The position numbers and the translations under genes are program-made. The notes under the pieces were generated by a model, which made no database searches, was not told the DNA's origin, and worked only from the letters and a program-made list of their open reading frames with translations. 64,000 bases of DNA from Macrosoma leucophasiata (Eukaryota > Arthropoda > Insecta > Lepidoptera > Hedylidae), in contig JAWQUS010000023.1 in NCBI GenBank assembly GCA_036365455.1, positions 1,798,001 to 1,862,000 of the forward strand, read 5' to 3'. Shown piece by piece: positions 49,260 to 62,100 of this stretch (position 1 is the first letter of the stretch; each line of letters opens with the position of its first letter).

Positions 49260-49769
49260 TTAGTTACCTGTCGTCCAGGTCTTCAAGTGTTCGATATCCT
49301 TAGCCATAGTCCAGTCATGTCTAACAGAATGGATAGAGTTGGCCATTGGTGTAATTTCGGGGAAGAGAGTCCAACCTTCGTCCACCGCAGACTTTTTAAT
49401 GCAAGCCGCCACTCCCAGCACTACTGCCATCGGTACTCCCACAGTCAGAGATCGTTGCCAAGCTCCATACACGGCTCCTGCTGCGACACCGCCCAAGAAG
49501 TAATTTATGTGGTCATTTTTACCACGAACGTTCTGTGCAACGTTCGCCGTAAGTGTGAAAGCCGACGCCATACCCACAAGCGGGCCCACATACCACATAT
49601 ACCGGTGCATGGTGTTGAAGACACCCTTGGGGTGCGAATACATCAAGACATCTAGTGTTGCAGCCGGAACTGCCGCTAATGTGGCATATTTGGACGTCAC
49701 GAAGACCTTTTTGAATATATCCGTCCCTTCAGGTGTATCGTAGTATTTGTAGGAGAGTAGGGACTGCAT
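49260..49769 (-). CDS. NDUFA11: NADH dehydrogenase [ubiquinone] 1 alpha subcomplex subunit 11 (B14.7)
   Basis: Accessory subunit of respiratory complex I in the mitochondrial inner membrane, related to the Tim17/22/23 fold. 169 residues. N-terminus MQSLLSYKYYDTPEGTD matches the family's Y-x-D-x-P-x-G-T-D start; hydrophobic glycine-rich segments follow (AATLDVLMYSHP, YVGPLVGMASAFTLTANVAQ), then the family motif DHINYFLGGVAAGAVYGA and GWTLFPE near the C-terminus. Length is slightly above vertebrate NDUFA11 (about 141). The start is the first Met of the frame. The last codons read GACGACAG|GTAACT, which looks like a splice donor, so the true C-terminus could lie in a further exon, though the stop is only one codon inside. 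AATAAA on this strand lies at 49079-49074. Divergent from CapZ-alpha. Confidence 0.9.
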   Translation of the reverse strand: MQSLLSYKYYDTPEGTDIFKKVFVTSKYATLAAVPAATLDVLMYSHPKGVFNTMHRYMWYVGPLVGMASAFTLTANVAQNVRGKNDHINYFLGGVAAGAVYGAWQRSLTVGVPMAVVLGVAACIKKSAVDEGWTLFPEITPMANSIHSVRHDWTMAKDIEHLKTWTTGN

Positions 49770-50737
49770 TTTCGTGGTAAATTAATTTTCGCACACCAGT
49801 TACACAACAGAGTATGACATTTGAATTTTTTTTTTTTTGTTATTATGGCATCGCTATTACCCATATTGCCAGTGTCAAGTAAAACGATATTTCGTATTTA
49901 TTTATGCAGCGTCAAAGTTAGTATAATATCAAGTATATTAAGTAAGTATCAAGTATATAAGTTATCAAGTATAATATGTCAGTCAAGTGAGTTACAGTCA
50001 AGTTATTCGAGTAAAGCGATGGCTACTTTACCAGAACATTTACAATGAGTTTTAGAGGCAACCTGAAAGGTCATGTTTTCGCACTATTATTCTATTTCAC
50101 TATACACGGGCACCGTAATAAACCTATATCAAACAAAATGCCACCAACTTTATTCAATATAACTTAAAAATACACTAAGAAAATGAAATAAAATAAGAGC
50201 ACCATACGCCTTTTTCAAGGTTCCCGCCAAAACTCAAAATAAATTTTGACTTTGACATAAATGATTTTGTTTTTTTTATATATATATAGGCGACGACGTG
50301 ATGGCATTTTCAGCTCAATCATTTTTAACATATCTAAATCAAAATGGGAAATTATACAGATCAAAACATTTTTAATAATTACATTGAATGCAATAACAGA
50401 TATTCGTAGTTATAAAATTATGATTTATGTGACATCAAAATTAAGTAATTTACTATCCTCCGCCCAACCTATGCCCACCTATTTCTGTATATTATTGAAT
50501 CAAACAAATCACATACATAATAGATTTCAATAAAAATCTATGATTCTGTGCTGCTCATAGATTTATTATCTACTTATAAATTAAAATATTTAATATAATC
50601 TTCTCGAGATTTAAAGCATTTTTAGTACCTATCTAGGATGTCAGTTTTGTTAATCTATGGTAGTGTTTTTATTGTACTTCCTTCCGTCATTGGTTTTCCT
50701 CATTTTTTTATCTATGGTTGTGTCAAAAGCACCAAAA
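49770..50737. promoter_or_regulatory. Shared divergent promoter region NDUFA11 / CapZ-alpha
   Basis: 968 bp of AT-rich DNA between two oppositely oriented housekeeping genes, free of recognised repeats. It contains a T-run near 49828, short direct repeats of tatcaagta around 49927-49972, and no obvious TATA box at a fixed distance. Bidirectional promoter use is inferred from layout only. Confidence 0.35.
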
Positions 50738-51604
50738 ATGGCGGCGGACGGTGACGAAGTGATTAGTGATCAGGAAAAAGTGAGAATTGTTTCGGATTTC
50801 ATTCTCCATTCACCGCCTGGTGAATTCAATGAAGTGTTCAACGATGTAAGGGTACTGCTAAATAATGACACTCTCCTCAAAGAAGGCGCCAGCGGGGCGT
50901 TCGCACAGTACAACAAGGATCAGCTTACGCCCGTGCGCCTCGAGGGTTCAGAGCTACACACCCTCATCACCGACCACAACGAGCTCGGCGGTGGGAGGTT
51001 CTTCGACCCGCGATCCAAACGGTCCTTCAAGTACGACCACTTACGGAAAGAAGCGTCGGAATATGAGCCGTACGAGCCCGACCGCGTCGCGGAGCCCTGG
51101 CGTGCGGCACTTGACGAGGAGCTGACGACATACGTGGCCGAGCATTACAAGCACGGCGCGAGCTTAGTGGTGGGGCGGGCGCTCGAGTCCGGCGCCGTGT
51201 CGCTTGTCGCGTGCATCGAGGACCACCAGTTCCAGCCGAAAAACTACTGGAACGGACGGTGGCGGTCCGTGTGGTCGCTGACGGTGGGCGGGGGCGCAGC
51301 AGAGCTCCGCGGTATGCTGCGCGTGCAGGTGCACTACTACGAGGACGGTAACGTGCAGTTGGTGAGCTCGAAAGAAGTGAAGGCGCCACTAACGGCGGCT
51401 GGCGAGGCAGCGACCGCCAAGGAACTCGTGCGGGTGGTGTGCGAGGCGGAGAACGCGTACCAGACGGCGATATCCGACAACTACAAGACGATGAGCGACA
51501 CGACGTTCAAGGCGCTGCGGCGACAGCTCCCCGTCACGCGCAGCAAGATCGACTGGGCGCGTCTCGTCTCCTACACCATCGGCAAAGAACTGAAGAGCCA
51601 ATGA
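50738..51604 (+). CDS. cpa: F-actin-capping protein subunit alpha
   Basis: Alpha subunit of the CapZ heterodimer, which caps actin barbed ends in the cytoplasm. 288 residues, as expected (about 286). N-terminus [20 protein letters not shown], then [18 protein letters not shown]; the C-terminal actin-binding tentacle [20 protein letters not shown] is intact. The start chosen is ATG at 50738 (aaaaATGgcg) rather than the in-frame ATG at 50657, because the family begins with a short MA(A/E)xGDE segment and the upstream extension is hydrophobic and AT-rich. The whole gene is a single exon with strong GC3 codon bias, unlike its surroundings. A 3' UTR of about 1 kb leads to AATAAA at 52424, 52436 and 52600. 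Confidence 0.95.
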   Translation: MAADGDEVISDQEKVRIVSDFILHSPPGEFNEVFNDVRVLLNNDTLLKEGASGAFAQYNKDQLTPVRLEGSELHTLITDHNELGGGRFFDPRSKRSFKYDHLRKEASEYEPYEPDRVAEPWRAALDEELTTYVAEHYKHGASLVVGRALESGAVSLVACIEDHQFQPKNYWNGRWRSVWSLTVGGGAAELRGMLRVQVHYYEDGNVQLVSSKEVKAPLTAAGEAATAKELVRVVCEAENAYQTAISDNYKTMSDTTFKALRRQLPVTRSKIDWARLVSYTIGKELKSQ

Positions 51605-52599
51605 TGTCTCGCCGCTGCGCTCTGAGCTGCAGCGGTCGCTCCATGCCTCTGTACATATTCGCATAAGAGTAAATCTTGTTCAAATGTTTACTGGCTCCGC
51701 GGGCCTGCCCCGGTGCGTATTTATCTATGAGTATATAGAGAAATCGCTATTGTATCTGTTAAATTTTATCGCATTTTGTTACTCTCATTATGGAAGGATA
51801 TTGATTGCATTACGTACTGGCCGCTTGGACGCGACGTTTCATAGCTGTACTGTTGAAGCACACATTTGTCTGTTTCTGTTTGTAGTGACAAGATTATAGT
51901 GACATTATGGTCGTACTTAGCTAGACCCAATCTAGACTAGACTGGTCAATAGTCAACTGGTGTTCACTGGTAAAAGATTGTAGTTTTCGTTTGCAGCAAT
52001 TGTTAAATGTTGTGTGAGCAATATAAATGTGTATTTTTCTATTCTTCAAATTATGATTTTTCAAAGCATGTCAATTATGATATATTAGAAAGAGAATTGT
52101 GTTGGTTTCCTTGACTTTGAAGAGATTATTGGATTAACCTTGCATGAAAACTTGCTGTAAATCCATTCAAACAAATAGTATCTTTAAATATCAGTATTAT
52201 TTGTATATTAGTTCTTGAATATTGCTTGCATAATAGTGCTGTGTGCGAAATCAATCCGTAACAGAGGTGGGGAAGATTCTAATGGTGCATTTAATTGTAG
52301 TTAATTTTAAACAAATTGTCCATGTAGCTTTAACGCTGTGTTTGTGGGCATAGAGCACAACATATTCGATATTTTTCAATAAAAAAAGTAAATCTAAACA
52401 TTGTGGATGGTTGCTCAAACTACAATAAACTGATAAATAAAGTTGTTCCATATAATTACGGCAACAAGAGTGCAGAAGGAAGCATTTTTTTATATGTAAC
52501 ATTATAACGCCAATAAGGTTTATTTTGTAATTATTATAATAATTTAAAGAACATACATTAAAATCCAAGTATTCTGTAACGTATGATTGAATTAATTTG

Positions 52600-52605
52600 A
52601 ATAAA
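52600..52605 (+). terminator. candidate CapZ-alpha polyadenylation signal
   Basis: AATAAA about 1 kb after the stop; alternative copies at 52424 and 52436. The interval is repeat-free and AT-rich, as a 3' UTR would be. Confidence 0.4.
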
Positions 52606-53169
52606 AATATATATTAAAATGTTGCTAAGAATTTCTTTATTTTTCATATAACCTACTTACATTTTTTTTTAATTATATAATTTAAACTAACTATTAAGTA
52701 AATGAAAAATCGTCGTAATATAATATCCATCAACTTATCATTTGGGTTGGTCCATTTATCTTATTATCATATGAAATTGTAACAAAATATGCAGTTGCAT
52801 TGTAAATTACTTAGTTATGTCGGCCTATATAAGTATTTTGCCAAAATAGGTGTTCTTGTGCTGTTCAAATTGTAGACTGAAGATTTAATGTATCTCAAAT
52901 AGAGTTTAGACAGATTCAGGTCCAGTGATATTATGAATCTCTAATTCCGTTATTTTTTATAACATCTTTGGTAAATTACAAATTTATTTTTGCTGTGTAT
53001 AGTCGTAACCAGCCGTCATAATTTATTTTAAAATATATTTTATCGATTATTTTATGGTTTGGTTGTACCAAAATATTTGTTAAAGTTAAATTTTATATAA
53101 AATTGTACATTAAATTGTAAACTAATTAATGTTAAAATGTCTAACTATAACAAATTTGTTAAAGTTAGA

Positions 53170-53460
53170 GAAGTAGAGAAGTGGTAGAGCTCCAGTGACG
53201 AAGCTCGCGGGCGAAGGCACCACCGCATTACCTTATATACCTACTTGCCGCTAAATGGTAGTGTTCAGCACTATCGTGTTCCTGTCAGGTGGTAATGTAC
53301 GGTCCTGTAATTTCCGGCACAGAGGCATAACACCTTAGGTCTCAGGAGTGATAACGCATCTGCATTTTGACCTTGGTCTTTGCGTGGGTGTCTGCAGTAA
53401 TTTAACATCAATGTGAACTGCATGCTTGTTTGCCACTTCCATTACATTAAAAAAAAATTA
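53170..53460 (+). repeat. B-family full copy
   Basis: gtggtagagctccagtgacg to A-run at 53447. Confidence 0.8.
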
Positions 53461-54745
53461 CTAACAAATGTGTTGATGTGACCAAACCTAAGCATTTCCC
53501 TAACCATAGATTTGGTATAGGTACAATACTACATCTATGTCACTACCATTAACTGGAATAAAGCTAGGCCAACATATTTTAACGTTTCAATTTTATCGCA
53601 ATTTGTCAACACCAAGGACTACGACGAAGATTAATCTCTGCCTGGCTAGTTTGAGGCATTTATTCTTGTTAGGCGGATTGTCGGCCCGTTTGTCTAGCAT
53701 TGTTTTGAAACATTTTCACCTATGGGGATGTTCACAACAAGCTTTCGATAATAAAAGCTTTATTTGAATGATATTGGATAAGCGCAGCGTTCCCTGACTA
53801 CCTACATACCTAGTGCTGAGGAAACGTCTGCAAAAAACTTGCTTTACAACTCGCAACTCGCGAGTTGGTGTTAAAAATAGATCGTGCGAACGGGCTTGTT
53901 GAAGAATTTTCTTTTCTCGTTTGTGAGTACGAAGACAGCGTATTGGGATACCTCCAGGCTCAGACTGCCGGGTTGAATTACTTGTGTACATTATTGGTTT
54001 CCGGTTTTGGTTTCTTTGGAGTCTTCAAAAGCAACGGAATACGAACTATTTCCTTAATCAACGGCAGCGACAATAAAACCCAGTGTTAAATTAAAATAAA
54101 ATAAATAATTATTTATTTAGTTAAAATTCAAAACATCAAACATTTAGGTATGGCAGACTGTTAAAGTCTGGTGTTAACACAAGACTAAAAGTCTCATCAC
54201 ACGGCCGGGGCTTAGGACTGGCTGGCCAGTCCTACGATGAGCAAATAACCTGGACGATGTTAGAAAACTTGTATATCTACTAGTAATGAGCAAGTACAAA
54301 AATATGCAATGTGTCACAGGAATTTGCAGTGCCAGAATATTTTGGTCTATTTCAATCTACTCTCGATTATTAATTTGTAGTGACCCCAATGCGTCAATCA
54401 TGTCGATATGCGGTTATGCGGCAGGCGATTTCATAGGGCGGTGACGTAGCCCCGGGCGGCACCAACGTGGTCCGGTGACTCACGGATTCGTCAACCTGCG
54501 TGAACCGCCAACTAATTATCTAATTAATATTTGTTGAGTACGGGACACACTGGGTGAAGTAATATAACTAAGTAGATTTTGTTTTACAAAGAATGTACCT
54601 ACCTACTTAGTTTATATTGTTGGTAGGTAATACCTTCTGCCGAACATTTGACGAGATAAAATGGCTCTTTTTAAAGTTACTGTAAATTGTTATACCTACC
54701 GAAATAAATATTCTTTGTATACAATTAATAAACAATAAATTTACC

Positions 54746-54917
54746 GTTTTCGTAGGTTTTCGCGAGCTTCGTACATTGTAGAAATTAAACTTGCGGATTT
54801 TCTCGCGTATACACTGAGTCTGCCCGTGACCACGGTAGCTGGAAAGCGACCGAAACGTCGGGTGTAAGAAGTTTGGCAGTGTTGTATACGCGAGAAAATC
54901 CGCAAGTTTAATTTCTA
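54746..54917. mobile_element. Inverted-arm element, second copy, 13-bp target duplication
   Basis: 172 bp. Arms TGTAGAAATTAAACTTGCGG / its complement surround a single core with CCGTGACCACGG and CGAAACGTCGGG. Flanked by CAATAAATTTACC at 54733-54745 and 54918-54930. Same family as 9792-10401, with a simpler organisation. Confidence 0.75.
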
Positions 54918-55474
54918 CAATAAATTTACCTCTAACCAAACCTAGCTGTTTGGGTTATAAAAAAAAATTTGTCGGCGAATCATTCGTACCTATTCATAGT
55001 GTTATACCTCTATGTACCTATTTGAAAGTTTTTTTGTCGTTGAACAACTCATAAACGAAACATTCTGTCGGTGATTCATTGAAATTCATTCGACAGAGAA
55101 AGATTTGGAGATTCAAAGCCCGTATGTCAACATGTAACAGCTATGTAGCTACATTACCTCGTCTTACTCTGAAAAGCAGCTTATTTCGAGCTACTTAAGT
55201 TCACTAAGTACCTACTTATTGTGTATTTGTGCATTGACACATGCAATCTAATTAGGTAAAAGTTTTGCTTAAAGAAAAATGGAAAGGTGAACTTGTCTTC
55301 AGATAGATTCGAAGGTCTAGGTCCTCCATAACTGCATGGCCAGCCAATCTGATTATGGCTAATAATGTAGGTATGTTCCTACCTACAAAGCTATTCCATG
55401 CAAAATAAGACAAGTACGCTATATATCCTACATTTAAGAATGAAGCTTTTGTTTAAAAAAGGACCAAATATGAT

Positions 55475-55870
55475 TTTTTTAATGTAATGGAAGTGGAAAA
55501 CAAGCATGCAGTTCACATTGATGTTAAGTGATGACTACAGCCTATAGACACCCACACAAAGACCAAGGTCAAAATGCAGATGCGTAACCACTCCTGAGGC
55601 CTAAAGTGTTATGCCTCTATGCCGGAAATTACAGGACCGTACATTACCACCTGACCAGAACACGATAGTGCTGAACACTACCATTTAGCGGAAAGTATCT
55701 TAGGTAATGCGGTGGTGCTACTACGCCCGCGAACTCAGTCACTGGAGCTCTACCACCAGTAAAAATCTATATATCTATTAACATCTACGCAAAAACCAGA
55801 GGTCAAAATGCAGATGCTTTGCCACCCTGAGACCTTAGTTGAGATAGTTATTACGGGACTATAGGCAGTT
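55475..55870 (-). repeat. B-family full copy plus a second fragment
   Basis: 55475-55765 is near-complete; 55790-55865 is an independent diverged fragment in the same orientation. Confidence 0.75.
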
Positions 55871-56025
55871 GTAGGTACGTTTGAGTTGATTATTACATTT
55901 TCTGGTTTTCCTTCCCTTCATCGAAATTCGTTCTTTATGATCCCAGAGAGTTTTTTTGGGGAGAATTACCTACCTACCTACATCATTTGTAAATTTAATG
56001 CAAGGTAATAAAACAACATATTTAT

Positions 56026-56162
56026 TTAGTCATTGGGTACATTTATTCGTCTATTATTCCTATAATTTCTGTAACTGTAAGGGTAATAATCATCCTCGTA
56101 ATGTCCGTAGCTAGGTGAGAAGTATCCGCGGTAGTTGTCCTGCGACGAAATATCTGGATTAC
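56026..56162 (-). CDS. Macroglobulin last exon: Tyr-rich C-terminus
   Basis: Acceptor caaattacag; two bases then 44 codons and TAA. Encodes NPDISSQDNYRGYFSPSYGH, YEDDYYPYSYRNYRNNRRIN then VPND. AATAAA overlaps the stop on this strand (56026-56021), a candidate polyadenylation signal. No GPI or membrane anchor is visible at the C-terminus. Confidence 0.75.
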
Positions 56163-59100
56163 CTGTAATTTGGAATATTATTTTAAGTAATTACCTACTT
56201 ATTTAAAACATTGGACACAAAAGTCATAACCACGAGATGGGAAAAGGAGAAGATGCAGACAAGTTAAAAGATGGATGATATTATAAAGTAAAAGTAAATA
56301 AAAGTTAACCAAAAACAAATAAAAACTATATATGTATGTATCTTCACGCCAGGTCCCTAACGGGGTAGGCAGAGAGTGTAGAGCGCCAGACATCCCGGTT
56401 CTGACAAACCTCTCGTGCCTCGTCTACCTTCATCATTCTCTTCATACATGCACGCCGATTCCTAAGACTTTTGACCCCACCATCAGACAGAACTCGACCT
56501 ATTTGGTCATGGTAGGTCAGCCTTGGTCTTCCTGGGCCTCTGCAACCATCCACATTCGCATTGTATATCTGTTTAGTCATTCGCTCATTCGACATTCTTT
56601 CTATATGCCCGAACCATCGGAGCATGCCTTTTTTCATTTTTACACCGATACTATCATTCACACAAAGCCTCATAAAAACTAATTACTTACAATGGTTAGA
56701 AACCATTGCAATTAGTTAGTAACAAGTTCAAGTGATAAGTGTTAAGTGATTAGAAAAATAAGAGTGTAAATGCAGGCGCTGTTAAGAGTTAAACACAGCT
56801 GCGAAGAGATTAATATCTGTGTGTCTATTTTAACAGTTGAGTAGCCTCCCCTACTCAGTCATGTAATCACAAATTAAACAGTGATGAACGATGAAGTGAA
56901 TATAAATTATAGAAATGAACAAAGATAAAACACTGCTTTACCTTACTTTAAGTGCGAGTATGACTATCAAAGATCCCGAGGATCTGTATTTTCTATTTCG
57001 CCCAAGAAATTATGTCCAATATTTGAGGAGATAACCCCAGTCATTATTATCTACTAAAAGTTCTAAAACTACTTTTATTTATGTCATTTGACAGTCTTCC
57101 ACTGTTTATGACGAAATAGGTTACTTTGAACCCACAAAAAAGGACTTCATATCGTGTATGGAATGTCAATGCTGTGAATACACTTAACACTTGACATAAA
57201 AATCTGATAACTTGCCACTCGCACTTGCACTTAATCCCTCCAGACACGAGAAAAATATGACAATTGAAATTCAATTGTGTCTGGGCGCCGATGGCCTTAC
57301 GATCCTTGAAAGATTAAAAGTGTAAACCAGTTATTAGGACTTTAATCAGACTGTATATCTACACTTTGATTGGGATCTGTGAATATTGTCCTTAGCCTTC
57401 GAGAGATTAAAAGGGTAATAGAAGTCGCAAAATACCTATGCTTGCATTGTTTAAAAAATATAAGTAAAAAGTAGGTACCTGGTTGTGGTAGCGTAACTAG
57501 GAATCCTACTGGTGGCAGCACTATCGTTGGTATTGGTCCTTCTACACCACTGGGCACCTCAAGGTCTTTTTCGCTGTCTATTATGTGAAAATTGGATAGA
57601 TTAGGATTTTCTATAGCATATTTTTCAGAAGGTCTTTCCGTTACATCTTTTTTGAATTGTGTATTATTGTGAGTTGCAGGTTCTTTGTTATAATGATTAT
57701 TACTTTCCAATATCTGATCTTCGTTGTAAGAGTTGTTTTCTTTTACAGTTTTATTACTGTACACTTCTGTAGTAGGCTCATTGTGTGTTTCAGCTATACT
57801 CTGTCTTTCAATTACTGTTGTAGTTATGTAAGTTGTTTCATTTTTAATATTCGATATTTCTTTATCATATGTTACTTCATTTATTTCATTATTCACTTTT
57901 GATTGTCTGGGATTATCTATATAATTAATTCCTGAATCAGGAAAATCTTTTACTTTGTTATTTATAATGTTGTTTTTATTTTTGTAATTTATTGTCACAG
58001 GAATATTTTCGTTAATATCATATTTCTTATCGTTAAATTGCTCCTCTTTAAGGTTTGAAGGATAGTTATAATCTCCTCTCGTAAGAGGTAAGTTGTCGTA
58101 GATTGGATCTTCTAAAGGTATACCATCAGGTATATCTTCGTAAGAGTACTCATCCATCATGAGTATGTCATCGCTGTCCAGGGACTTGGCCTTAGCGTAC
58201 AGGTTCTGGGTAGGAAGGTAATCTGATGTGGATGCAGTGTTCGACGGACAGTCCTCTGGGATCGTGTACATCTGACGATAAAAGTTACTGGTTACAATTA
58301 AAATTTGCTATTTTGATGATTTATTTGCATCCCTTCGCGGAAAAGCTTACAGAATTAATTAAATTATTTCCCCACAGAACAACCAGTTGAACTATGGGTA
58401 ACTTTACTTCTCCGTAGTACAACCAGTTGGACATCGCAGTTGTACCACGGGTCGGTCACGATAAATCGTAAAACAACAATTTTAAACTGAAATTGAATAT
58501 AAATAAAATTAGTTGTATAGCCCCGTATTTGCACAGAGGTAAAACATGTTAGGCTAAGGCCTACGGGGTGACAACGCATCTGCTTATTGATTTGTGTAGA
58601 TATCTGTAGACTGTAGTCATTACTTATAATGAATGTGAACTTTATGTCACGAGTGTATTTACCACCATCAAAATATTAAAAAAAGGAAATTTACGATTCT
58701 TCTTATCTATCGTTCTTCAGAAATTTGCATTTCCTGGAAGGGTAGTCAAAGGAAAATCCAATCCATCGATTGAGTCCAAATTAAATTATTGTCTCCCGGA
58801 GGCATCGGTTCAGAACAAACCTGCGTATGTTGGACACTAGGCCGATAATAGTCCAGTAGCTTGGCATACGCCGACTTGGTCTTGGCGGCGGGGCCCACGG
58901 CGTGAAGCGAGTAACAGCGATGTCCCCCGTAGCCGCCCTCACCGGGATGAAGGCCCAGGTATAGCGTCGCTCGGGATGCGGTCGGTGATAGTTCTATTCG
59001 ACGGAGTACTAAAATTTTGATAGTGGTCATTAGAATTAGTTATGTAGCAATTTAATTTATTGCCGGATAAACACTGTATCATGAGAAAGACTACTGGCAT

Positions 59101-62100
59101 ATCATTCATATTCATTAATTCATAATAATATTATAAATGCGAAAGTTTGTATGTTTGTTTGTTTGTTTCTCCTTCACGCAAAAACTGTTTAATCGATTTT
59201 CATGAAATTTGGCAAACACATAGAGGGTAACTTGGATTAACAAATAGGATAGTTTTTATCCCGAAAAAATGTTCTTGTGGAACGCCATTGATAAGTTTCC
59301 ACAGGTTACTCGAAAAGCGATCTATGCGCAGGCGGAGCCGCGGGTATCAGCTAGTGTCCTATATTACTGTAAAGTTCATTCAAATCCGTCCAGTAGATTT
59401 TTTTGTGAAAGTGTCACAAACATCCATCCATACTCACAAACGTTCGCATTTATAATAACAGTAGGAAGTAGGATAGAAGACTTACAGGGATCATAGTTGT
59501 GTAGTTGTTTGTAGAGTAGGGCGGCGTCGGCGGCGAAGCCCCCCGGCAGCGCCACCTCCAGCAGCGCCATGTCGGGGAACTGGCCGCTCCACACCACGCA
59601 CGCCTGAATATGTTGGGTATACGTGAAGGCTCAAGGTCACTCAGAGAGCGATGGAGAGGGCTCGGAGTTTCTCTGCGAGATCGAATCAGATATGAGGAGA
59701 TCCGCATGAGAACAAAAGTTACCGACATAGCTCACCGAATAGCGAGACTCAAGTGGCAGTGGGCAGGGCACATAGCTCGAAGTACTGACGGCCGTTGGGG
59801 CAGAGCAGTTCTCGAATGGTGACCGCATAACGGAAAACGAAGCGTAGGCAGGCCCCCCACAAGATGGACCGACGATCTGGTGAAGGACGCGGGCAATCGC
59901 TGGATGAGGGCGGCCCGGGACCGTTTGGTGTGGCAATCTTTGGGGAGGCCTTTGTTCTGCAGTGAACGTCTTTTGGCTGAAATGATGATGACGATGTGAA
60001 GTGTTGTTGAATGTAGGTAAGTATAAGCCGTCAAAGTAAAAACTATAGGTACATATTGCTTAACAAGGTTCCCCGTCGCCTTTGTCTATCTGTTCACGAT
60101 AAACCCAAAGACTTCTGCACGGATTTTCGTGCGTTTTTCACCAATAGATGTCACATTTTAGAGATTCACGATCACGACGAAAATGTGTGTATACCTATTT
60201 GTAATTAAGGTTTGTGTAATTAATACATGATTAAACCCTGAGATATAACAACACAATGTACGGTGAAATATTTTATCTTTGGTAGATCTACAAAAAAGGC
60301 CGCGATGGATAATGTTATTAAGCATAGCTTACTATAACTCATTATATCTTTAAAATATTGATAACCTACAATGCAGCAATCGGAAAGTTATTTAAACCAA
60401 CACAGTATTAATCTTTATCGAAGCAAATACTTTAATTACCATAATCATTTCATGCACATTATTAAAAAATAAAATACAGTAGAAGCTCTTTATTCGAGGG
60501 GTATACGTTCCGTAAATATGCCGCGAATATAGAAACCGTGAATATGGAATGGTAATTTGTATAGAATTATAGGGGGATACGTTCCTAGGCGGTAAAATAA
60601 AAAAAGCAAACATAAAAAATCTGTTTAGTTTTAGTTTTTGACCATACATTTTGATAAGTTACTTAATGTCTTCAGGTTTAGGCAAAGATCCAATAGTGGC
60701 AGCATTCAAAATATACTTTATGTTTTAATTAACAAGTTCGTTTTATCTACATTTTCAGTTTGTTTACACACTTAAAAACACCGTCCGCGGCGAAGGCGAC
60801 TTTACCTCAAAGGAACCGTCGAACGAAACAAACAACGCAGTTAGCTTTTAAAAACAATATAGGCGCAGTTGCAATAAGGTCTATTTTATTTATCTTGACG
60901 CGTTGACAACAGATACCGAATGCTTTTAATTTAGGGACACCTATATGTACCGAGGTACCGATTCAATCCGCGAATAAAGAAATCTAAGCCGCTAATATAG
61001 GACTTGAGTCGCAATTTTTCAATCCGCGAATAGTGAAAACGCGAATGAAGGAAGCGCGAATAAAGAGCTTCTACTGTACATATAATTAAAATGAATATAT
61101 TATTATAAATTCAAACGCGTTGCTTATAATGGAATCCGTGTCTTTAAACGTATGACAGAACGACGATCGCTGGGTCAGCTAGTCTTTTAGGTAATACGGT
61201 ACGTATGCCCTCGAGCTCCTACAGTGGAACCCTACCACCAGTTACTATTAGGGCTGACCTGCACGACGGCAGCACAGAAGCACATAGTGTTGTTGTCGCA
61301 GTTGAAGGGGCCTTGCGTGTGTACAGACACCTGCACCGACAACTGCGAACGTTTCTCGTCCGGGGACAGGCTGCGGTACATTCTACTCGCTTGGATCACT
61401 CCGCACCCACTGCCTGCGGAATGAGACAGATTGAAAAAAAGAAAAGAAAATTGACTGTGGTAGGCTGCTCGCATACGTCCAATTAATCTGTGACCGATTT
61501 TTGGTAGGAGAAAAATAGAACGTACTGATAGTAATAGCACACCGCGAACACTTTGCCAAAATTCCATACAAACGCTTATTTTAGTTTCTATTACACACGC
61601 ATCAATCAGTGACGTGTATTTACACGCGCACCTGTGTGCGTAGCGCGTACAAAATACCAACCGTTGCCCATAAGAGGGAAAGGGGTTGAGTGATGCGCGC
61701 ATATCGGGCGGGACGTCGAAGTGTCCATTCTATACGTAGTATTATTGCATATTCTCTGGTAATAGTACAACGTATCGACTTTTTCTAGGACGTGTGCGTT
61801 GCACTACTCTATATTTAGAATTATCGGACGTTGGCGAGAAGCCTAAGATCCATGATTGTGACCCTAAATTGACAGTACAGGTACAAGTACAGGTTGAGGG
61901 TGTGGGAGCAGCCACTGGTGGTAGCGACAGTGACTATCCCCCCCACGCAGATATAGGGGAACATAATCCTATCGGACTGATTGGTTGATGACTAGCTGCA
62001 TTGAGGATGGCAGGCGTCATCATGGATATGCAGGATTAGTTGATAATGTTTTATGACTGCTTTGGTCTCCAATTGGATTAACTACCGCCTCGACAATAGC

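Larger units (their letters stand above)
52606..56020. other. Intergenic DNA between CapZ-alpha and the macroglobulin gene
   Basis: Holds B-family copies, the inverted-arm element at 54746 and a short palindrome AGGACTGGCTGGCCAGTCCT at 54214-54233. No supported gene. Confidence 0.5.

Noticed and set aside
50657..50737. N-terminal extension of CapZ-alpha from ATG 50657
   Set aside because: Hydrophobic, AT-rich and absent from the family; ATG 50738 has the better context.
51027..51389. 120-codon antisense frame within CapZ-alpha
   Set aside because: Arg/Pro/Ala-rich shadow of GC3-biased coding sequence.
54780..54920. Hammerhead ribozyme in the inverted-arm element core (GAAAC-GTC present)
   Set aside because: The essential CUGANGA box is not found at the required distance.
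56332..56682. 116-codon + strand frame opposite LINE copy 2 (and the matching frame at 25729-26169)
   Set aside because: Antisense shadow of the LINE C-terminus; present at both copies because the copies are near-identical.
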